Assembly: GCA_003979035.1 (NCBI GenBank)
Contig: RXOA01000139.1
Coordinates: 1 to 9,975 of the forward strand
DNA from: Candidatus Bipolaricaulota bacterium
GTDB taxonomy: Bacteria; Bipolaricaulota; Bipolaricaulia; UBA7950; UBA9294
Direction: 5' to 3'
DNA length: 9,975 bases
Shown here: positions 6,340 through 9,975 of the stretch, piece by piece
How the letters are laid out: each line of letters begins with the position of its first letter
How positions within the stretch are numbered: position 1 is the stretch's first letter
The notes under the pieces: model-generated
The model's database searches: none
Told to the model about the DNA's origin: nothing
Seen by the model: only the letters and a program-made list of their open reading frames with translations
Made by a program: the position numbers and the translations under genes

Positions 6340-6902
6340 TCCATCCCTTCGACGGCTGCCGCTGTGTTGTCTCGTAGTAGTGCGAACATCACCGTATCCG
6401 TGGGGCCCGCGGGGAGAATCAACCGCTGACGCAGAGTCCCCTCACGCGTGCCGCCTACCTTCTCCGCGACTCGTAGGCTCGCAGCGTTGTCTACGGAGAC
6501 CTCGATCTCGATCCGCGCCAATCCGAGATCCTCGAATCCCAGCCGGGCGACCGCTCGCGCCGCATCGGTGGCAAAGCCTTGCCCAGTTTGACCGCTGCGG
6601 ATCCAATAGCCAAGCTCAGCGCGCCGATGCTCCGAGCAAATGCCGCTCAGGCCGCAACTCCCGACCAGGATGCCTGTCTCGCTGTCCTCGACAGCGAAGT
6701 AGAACGCGCTCCGCGCCGCCCACGCCGTGCGCCACCAGTTGACGTATTCCGCCGCTTCGTCACGTGTGAATCCCGGGTGGCACCATGTTTCGTAGCGAGC
6801 AACGTCCGAAATCGACTCTGACACCGCCTCGAAAAGCGCGTCGATATGCTTCTCCTGGTAGGCGCAAACCGTAACAAGCTTCCCGGATACGCTCTCTCGC
6901 AT
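6336..6902 (-). CDS. GNAT acetyltransferase of the RimJ/RimL type
   Basis: This 188-residue acetyl-CoA-dependent N-acetyltransferase is probably cytoplasmic. The order of motifs is that of the RimJ/RimL group (Acetyltransf_3). FYFAVEDSETGILVGSCGL is the beta2-beta3 part. RAELGYWI at about 94-101 is the beta4 block. SGQTGQGFATDAA at about 103-115 is the acetyl-CoA pyrophosphate loop. The C-terminal signature NAASLRVAEKVGGTREGTLR is typical of enzymes that acetylate protein N-termini or small amines. The substrate cannot be read from sequence. The frame is open 14 codons further upstream, but ATG 6902 has a strong AGAGGAG ribosome site 8 bases away and fits the family start (MRESVSGKLV). The DUF2239 gene ends 51 bases upstream and the glycine-zipper gene overlaps its stop. 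The three form a likely operon. Confidence 0.93.
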   Translation of the reverse strand: MRESVSGKLVTVCAYQEKHIDALFEAVSESISDVARYETWCHPGFTRDEAAEYVNWWRTAWAARSAFYFAVEDSETGILVGSCGLSGICSEHRRAELGYWIRSGQTGQGFATDAARAVARLGFEDLGLARIEIEVSVDNAASLRVAEKVGGTREGTLRQRLILPAGPTDTVMFALLRDNTAAAVEGME

Positions 6903-6953
6903 GTTCAGGACTCCTCTCACCCGACAGACAATCGCCGGCGCCACCGATCCCCT

Positions 6954-7595
6954 TCATCCTTTCGCTTGGCTTCCTCCACCATTCCCGAACGCCGCTTCGG
7001 CCAGCTTCCGGGCGTAATCGCGGACATCCGTCGGCCACGAATTCGTATGATCATCGAACCGTTTGCGATCTCCCGCAAAAAGCGACCGTGCCGCTTCTTC
7101 GTACCCGTCCAGATTTCCCGCCATCACGGTCATGAAGCGAAACGTCGCCTCCTGCGAGCGGCGCACCGAATCGCAAAGTCGATCAAGCTTCCTCGCTTCC
7201 TCGACCAACTTGCGGAGCGTCACCGAGGCTCCTCCCGGTTGGCTCTTGAGCCATGCCCAATGCCTCGGCAGCAGCGTCACTTCGCCGGATACCACACCCA
7301 ATCTGGGTCGCCCGGGACCGCGCCTGACGCTTGAATCCGGAGGAGGCGATGAGGTGACGGAGCCATTCCCTGTCCCGCCCGACTCTTCCTCCAGTCTCCT
7401 GACCACATCATCCTCCGTGCCGCGATAGTCGACATCAATGACCTCGCTCGTGGAATCGTCAAAGATCAAGACCGAAGCATGTTCCTTCCGATCAATCGCC
7501 TGTTTGGCCCTTCTCACGACCTGAAGAAGCTCCCCGGATGCAATCCGTTGATCTCCCTCGAAAGCCGTACAGGGGTGAATCGTTGTTTCCGTCAT
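6954..7595 (-). CDS. DUF2239 family protein
   Basis: These 213 residues match the DUF2239 pattern throughout. The N-terminal part is TAFEGDQRIASGELLQVV with VLIFDDSTSEVIDVDYRG. A low-complexity linker of Gly, Ser and Pro at about 73-90 follows. Then comes GRPRLGVVSGEVTLLPRHW and LKSQPGGASVTLRKLVEEAR at about 94-137, and a C-terminal region with FRFMTVMAGNLDGYEEAARSLFAGD and WPTDVRDYARKLAEAAFG. The protein has no signal peptide or membrane segment and should be cytoplasmic. The second half resembles a family-wide helical block whose biochemical role is unknown to me. ATG 7595 has AGGAGAT 8 bases upstream. It leads a three-gene transcript behind its own promoter, which overlaps an inverted repeat, so it may be a regulated gene. 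Family call is firm; function is not known. Confidence 0.93.
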   Translation of the reverse strand: MTETTIHPCTAFEGDQRIASGELLQVVRRAKQAIDRKEHASVLIFDDSTSEVIDVDYRGTEDDVVRRLEEESGGTGNGSVTSSPPPDSSVRRGPGRPRLGVVSGEVTLLPRHWAWLKSQPGGASVTLRKLVEEARKLDRLCDSVRRSQEATFRFMTVMAGNLDGYEEAARSLFAGDRKRFDDHTNSWPTDVRDYARKLAEAAFGNGGGSQAKG

Positions 7596-7634
7596 GGTGC
7601 GGATCTCCTGTGGATCAGATTGCTCGTGACGACA

Positions 7635-7663
7635 TTCTACCCGGGTTCATTTAGATCTTCAAT
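7635..7663 (-). promoter_or_regulatory. Probable sigma-70-type promoter of the DUF2239 operon
   Basis: On the minus strand TTGAAG (7663-7658) is followed by a 17-base spacer and TAGAAT (7640-7635). The matches are 4/6 and 5/6 to consensus. Transcription would begin about 7627-7629, giving a leader of about 32-34 bases with the AGGAGAT ribosome site. The local AT richness contrasts with the surroundings. Confidence 0.6.
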
Positions 7664-7676
7664 AACCACCGGGTAA
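7639..7676. repeat. Imperfect inverted repeat covering the DUF2239 promoter (possible operator)
   Basis: TACCCGG at 7639-7645 and CCGGGTA at 7670-7676 are perfect 7-base arms separated by 24 bases. Inside them further partial symmetry is centred near AGATCT (7654-7659), with GGTT on one side and AACC on the other. The dyad covers the -35, the spacer and the upstream edge of the -10, the usual place for a repressor site. No regulator gene is adjacent, so an operator role is inference. Confidence 0.4.
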
Positions 7677-7730
7677 AACTTCTTGTTGTGCGGAGATCTC
7701 TTCTCGGTGGTGTGGGCCTACGTCTGCATC

Positions 7731-7761
7731 CCGGACATGGCGCCACAAGATCCACGTCCGG
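7731..7761 (-). terminator. Stable hairpin after the TfoX-like gene, without a U tract
   Basis: In the minus-strand transcript CCGGACGUGG (7761-7752) pairs along all ten bases, with one G-U wobble, with CCAUGUCCGG (7740-7731) around an 11-base loop. It begins 38 bases after the TfoX-like stop codon. On the plus strand the same position is an A-C mismatch, so the structure favours minus-strand RNA. No U run follows; it may mark an RNA 3' end or a factor-dependent stop. Confidence 0.4.
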
Positions 7762-7799
7762 AATCTCGCCGCGAACGTCCTGGTGGAAAGACCACGCTT

Positions 7800-8129
7800 C
7801 TACGTCGTCTTCGAGGGGAGAGTCTCCACAAACGCTCGCGCTTCCTCCAGCCACCGGCACAACCGGTCTTCGATGACCACAGATTCCTCCACCATGACCC
7901 AACCCTTCATCGGCCGTCCGGTGATGTCGAACGGATGCACGGAGGGACTGCTCATGGCACGGGATGCGCCTTGTTCGCCAAGCCGAAGGATAAGGAAGTC
8001 CTTGTAGACACCGCACATCATGCGGCCGTCCAGCAGGTAGCACGTGCCGCCAAACATCTTCCTGCGAAACGTGTCCCACGCCGCGATGCAGGTCGCGATC
8101 CGGCCGTCGAGATCTTCGCTGTATGTCAT
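7800..8129 (-). CDS. TfoX N-terminal domain protein
   Basis: This 109-residue soluble protein consists of a single TfoX N-terminal domain. Visible family blocks are FRRKMFGGTCYLLDGRMMCG at about 21-40, KDFLILRLGEQ at about 43-53 and DITGRPMKGWVMVEE at about 68-82, followed by a C-terminal helix (LCRWLEEARAFVETL). In Haemophilus and Vibrio, TfoX/Sxy is a competence regulator with an additional C-terminal domain. Stand-alone N-terminal domain proteins like this one are widespread and mostly uncharacterised, so competence should not be inferred. ATG 8129 has a strong GAGGAGG ribosome site 8 bases upstream. It follows ypeA by 12 bases in the same direction, so the two are probably cotranscribed. 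A hairpin lies 38 bases after its stop. Confidence 0.92.
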   Translation of the reverse strand: MTYSEDLDGRIATCIAAWDTFRRKMFGGTCYLLDGRMMCGVYKDFLILRLGEQGASRAMSSPSVHPFDITGRPMKGWVMVEESVVIEDRLCRWLEEARAFVETLPSKTT

Positions 8130-8141
8130 GGCGCGTCCTCC

Positions 8142-8567
8142 TCACTCGTCTGCTTCGAGTCGCTTGCCAAGGCTGGCGACATCGTCCGACTTGAATCCCA
8201 AGTGTTCGTAGAACGCAAGGACAGAAGTGTTCGTACTTCTGACCTGCAAGTTGATCTTGGGGCATCCGGCAGCCCGCAGGCAACGTTCGCCCTCGTTCAT
8301 CAAGCGTGTGCCGATCCCTTTCCGACGGTGCTCGGGAAGCACGGCGAGATAGTTGATCCAACCACGATGACCATCGTAGCCGGCCATGACGGAGCCGACG
8401 ATGCGGTTGTCCGGCTCGGAGCATGCAACAAGAAACATCTCGGGCTGCACCTTGAGCTTCCGCTCGATGTCGCGATGGGGATTGTTCCAAGGAACGACCA
8501 ACCCGCACTCGGTCCACAGCTGAACCACAGCCTGCTCATCACGCGGCTCGAACACTCTGATTCGCAT
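8142..8567 (-). CDS. ypeA: GNAT acetyltransferase YpeA
   Basis: This acetyl-CoA-dependent acetyltransferase of the YpeA group has 141 residues, the same length as the E. coli protein. Characteristic blocks are MRIRVFEPRDEQAVVQLW at the start, LVVPWNNPHRDIERKL at about 23-38 and GSVMAGYDGHRGWINYLAV at about 58-76. PEHRRKGIGTRLM at about 79-91 is the acetyl-CoA loop with RRxGxG. The end block is FYEHLGFKSDDVASLGKRL. The substrate is not established from sequence. Homology and a GGGAGGAAG ribosome site favour ATG 8567. The frame also extends to an ATG at 8648 that has its own AGGAGG, adding 27 basic, non-homologous residues. This second start might be a leader form or an accident. The TfoX-like gene follows after 12 bases. 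It diverges from the dehalogenase-like gene. Confidence 0.95.
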   Translation of the reverse strand: MRIRVFEPRDEQAVVQLWTECGLVVPWNNPHRDIERKLKVQPEMFLVACSEPDNRIVGSVMAGYDGHRGWINYLAVLPEHRRKGIGTRLMNEGERCLRAAGCPKINLQVRSTNTSVLAFYEHLGFKSDDVASLGKRLEADE

Positions 8568-8659
8568 CTTCCTCCCTTCCTGGCGGGCTTGATTCTCTCG
8601 CAGAAGCGGCCGCCGATTCAATCGATCTCGATGGGCAAGGGGACGCATTGCGCCTCCTG

Positions 8660-8689
8660 AACCTTCGGCGGAAGCATCCGCCGAAAGTT
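8660..8689. repeat. Perfect hairpin in the ypeA / dehalogenase-like divergent region
   Basis: TTCGGCGGA (8664-8672) and TCCGCCGAA (8677-8685) form a perfect 9-base stem around the loop AGCA. After one mismatch, AAC and GTT add three more pairs. There is no T run on either side, so it does not look like a simple terminator. It lies about 90 bases upstream of ypeA and 180 bases upstream of the dehalogenase-like start. It could be a 5' leader structure for ypeA; this is inference. Confidence 0.5.
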
Positions 8690-8766
8690 CGAGGGAAAGC
8701 GATCGACGTCAGCTCGAGAAACTCGAAGTGGCGCAAGCAAGAACGGCCGCCCCTCGCTCGGCTGCC

Positions 8767-8795
8767 TTGCACGGCTCTGCGACGCCCCATAGGAT
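8767..8795 (+). promoter_or_regulatory. Possible promoter of the reductive-dehalogenase-like gene
   Basis: TTGCAC (8767-8772), a 17-base spacer and TAGGAT (8790-8795) lie upstream of the plus-strand gene. Matches are 3/6 and 4/6, so this is weak. It would give a leader of about 70 bases ending in AGGGGG, 8 bases before GTG 8871. The rest of 8568-8870 shows the hairpin at 8660-8689 and no convincing gene. Confidence 0.3.
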
Positions 8796-8870
8796 TGCCG
8801 TAGCTCCGGACCCCGTCGGTTGCCAGCTGGGACCGGATGCGGACTTCTCGGAGGCCAGGGGGCGAATGTG

Positions 8871-9857
8871 GTGAAACGAGTGAACGAGCCGACGTACCAG
8901 ATCAATCCTGGTGTTCACCGGCGGTTCGACCAGCGCAACACGGTGTTCATGCGTCGATTCTGGGATCGCGAGGCCGGTTTCCACGGCGTCGAGTATCGGG
9001 ATCTCGCCGCCGGGCGGATCTCAGCGAACGAGGCCGGCTACTCACGCGTCGAGTTCGCTCGCCTGCTCGCGTCGTGGACCGTTCACGATTGCTTCCGCGG
9101 AGCATTCTCGTGGGAACGCCTGGGGCAAGCAGATCCGAGCATGATGCAGTTCGGCCGCCACGAAGCCGATCCGGGAGTGATGACCGAGGAGGTCAAGCGG
9201 ACCGCGCGGCAGTTCGGCGCCAGCCTGGTCGGCATCTGTCGGGTCAACGAGCGGTTCGTCTACTCGCACGACCGCAGTGGGGATCCAGTGGAGATCCCTG
9301 CCGGATGCACCTACGCCATCGTCATGGCAATCGCGATGGACAAGGACGGCGTGGCGACCTCGCCGCAGTATCCGTCGGCGACTGCAACCGGCATCGGCTA
9401 TTCGAAGATGGCCTTTGCCATCGCCTGTATGGCGGAGTTCCTTCGCAACCTTCGCTACAAGGCGCTGCCGATGGGAAACGATACCGCATTGAGCATCCCG
9501 CTGGCGATCGATGCCGGGCTCGGGCAACTCGGCAGAAACGGTCTGCTGATCACACCCGAATACGGCGCTTGTGTGCGACTGTGCAAGGTATTCACCGATC
9601 TGCCTCTTGTGGCCGATCGGCCGATCGACTTCGGGCTGACGGACTTCTGCCGCACGTGTGACAAGTGCAGCCAAGCCTGCAAAGCGGGGGCAATCAGCAC
9701 CGATCCGGAGCCGTCGTTCGACGTGGCCTGCCGGTCGAACAATCTTGGAATCAAACGGTGGGCGGTGAACGCCGATCGCTGCTACGAGTTCTGGGCGGAG
9801 AACACGGCGGCCTGCTCCAATTGCATCTCCGCGTGTCCGTTCTCGAAGATCACGTAG
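8871..9857 (+). CDS. Cytosolic reductive-dehalogenase-like protein with two [4Fe-4S] motifs
   Basis: The 328-residue protein resembles the catalytic core of reductive dehalogenases (RdhA, distantly QueG), which use a corrinoid and two [4Fe-4S] clusters. VHRRFDQRNTVFMRRFWD lies near the N-terminus. IGYSKMAFAIACMAEFLRNL at about 175-194 holds the Tyr that aligns with the family's proton donor (Y177, by eye). IPLAIDAGLGQLGRNGLLIT and RLCKVFTDLPL are classic RdhA blocks. Cluster 1 is C260-C263-C266-C270 and cluster 2 is C304, C315, C318, C322P. No Tat signal or hydrophobic N-terminus is present and no rdhB-like anchor gene is in view, so it should act in the cytoplasm. It ends four residues after the second motif; RdhA proteins usually have a longer tail. 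A longer frame from TTG 8820 exists; GTG 8871 has AGGGGG 8 bases upstream. True dehalogenation is unproven. Confidence 0.9.
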   Translation: MKRVNEPTYQINPGVHRRFDQRNTVFMRRFWDREAGFHGVEYRDLAAGRISANEAGYSRVEFARLLASWTVHDCFRGAFSWERLGQADPSMMQFGRHEADPGVMTEEVKRTARQFGASLVGICRVNERFVYSHDRSGDPVEIPAGCTYAIVMAIAMDKDGVATSPQYPSATATGIGYSKMAFAIACMAEFLRNLRYKALPMGNDTALSIPLAIDAGLGQLGRNGLLITPEYGACVRLCKVFTDLPLVADRPIDFGLTDFCRTCDKCSQACKAGAISTDPEPSFDVACRSNNLGIKRWAVNADRCYEFWAENTAACSNCISACPFSKIT

Positions 9858-9916
9858 GCTTTGATCCTGACGTCATCGGCAGGCACACTGCAAGCGGGAC
9901 TTCGGCCGTACATCTA

Positions 9917-9975
9917 CTACCCGCCGAACAATGCCCTGCGGATGCTTTCGATCACCGTCTCCGGTTCGGCGATGA
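9917..9975 (-). CDS. C-terminal tail of an unidentified gene entering from the right edge
   Basis: On the minus strand one frame is open from the edge for 18 codons, reading IAEPETVIESIRRALFGG, and ends in two consecutive TAG codons (9917-9919, then 9914-9916). The amphipathic helix pattern and the tandem stops look like a real protein end. The fragment is too short to name. It converges on the dehalogenase-like gene with a gap of about 59 bases. Confidence 0.45.
   Translation of the reverse strand, partial: IAEPETVIESIRRALFGG

Noticed and set aside
7651..8517. Minus-strand open frame of 288 codons across tfoX-like and ypeA, and a plus-strand frame at 7683-8660
   Set aside because: Both run through two genes with clear family matches and good ribosome sites and have unnatural composition. 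The minus frame downstream of the tfoX-like stop (EIPDVDLVAPCPGC) looked protein-like for a moment but has no start or continuation.
8618..8905. Minus-strand frame ending VQEAQCVPLPIEID, possible remnant gene between ypeA and the dehalogenase-like gene
   Set aside because: About 40 residues look passable, but the frame begins antisense to the dehalogenase-like start, has no ribosome site and matches no family I know.
8837..9661. Plus-strand open frame of 274 codons inside the dehalogenase-like gene
   Set aside because: It is the shifted frame of that gene, very Arg-rich, and lacks any motif.
9866..9883. Hairpin CCTGACG/CGGCAGG between the dehalogenase-like gene and the right-edge gene
   Set aside because: The 7-base stem contains an A-G mismatch and has no T run on either side, so it is not reported as a terminator.
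9858..9975. Missing C-terminal tail of the dehalogenase-like protein in another frame
   Set aside because: One alternative frame stays open after 9857, but its translation (FDPDVIGRHTASG and onward) does not resemble RdhA C-terminal regions, so a frameshift is not supported.

Overview
The window is about 60% GC, densely packed bacterial DNA with no rRNA, tRNA, CRISPR array or insertion sequence that I can see. It holds one gene fragment at the left edge, ten complete genes and one probable gene tail at the right edge. The lifestyle hints are anaerobic or low-oxygen: a NapH-type polyferredoxin, extracytoplasmic thioredoxin-fold proteins and a cytosolic reductive-dehalogenase-like Fe-S protein. 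The lineage cannot be fixed from sequence reading alone. An uncultured, possibly environmental phylum (for example Bipolaricaulota or Chloroflexota) is only a guess.

Layout. Bases 1-521 (+) are the C-terminal end of an unrecognised surface protein with a C-terminal membrane anchor. It meets, tail to tail with a 3-base gap, a five-gene minus-strand operon (5706 down to 525): gltX, a TlpA-like lipid-free periplasmic thioredoxin, a membrane protein resembling a cut-down DsbD, a NapH/YccM-like polyferredoxin, and uppP. Gaps are 21, 1, -3 and -8 bases. A sigma-70-like promoter lies just upstream of gltX. A stretch of about 280 bases without a convincing gene follows (5775-6057). Next is a second minus-strand operon (7595 down to 6058): a DUF2239 protein, a RimJ/RimL-type acetyltransferase and a tiny glycine-zipper membrane protein. 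A promoter overlaid by an inverted repeat lies in front of it. A third minus-strand pair (8567 down to 7800) encodes a YpeA acetyltransferase and a TfoX N-terminal-domain protein. Diverging from it on the plus strand is a reductive-dehalogenase-like protein (8871-9857). A convergent minus-strand gene tail closes the window.

How the genes work together. The most interesting unit is the redox trio between gltX and uppP. The middle protein carries an nDsbD-like domain with a Cys pair, two membrane helices, an extra CxxC and a C-terminal thioredoxin domain. It lacks the multi-helix CcdA/DsbD core that normally carries electrons across the membrane. The gene translationally coupled to it is a four-helix polyferredoxin with Cys motifs predicted on both membrane faces and two cytoplasmic [4Fe-4S] sites. 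I infer that the three form an extracytoplasmic thiol-reducing chain in which Fe-S clusters replace the DsbD core. Other points to check are a GltX missing the roughly 44-residue insert that carries the zinc-site region, and a reductive-dehalogenase homologue with no Tat signal that stops immediately after its second cluster motif.
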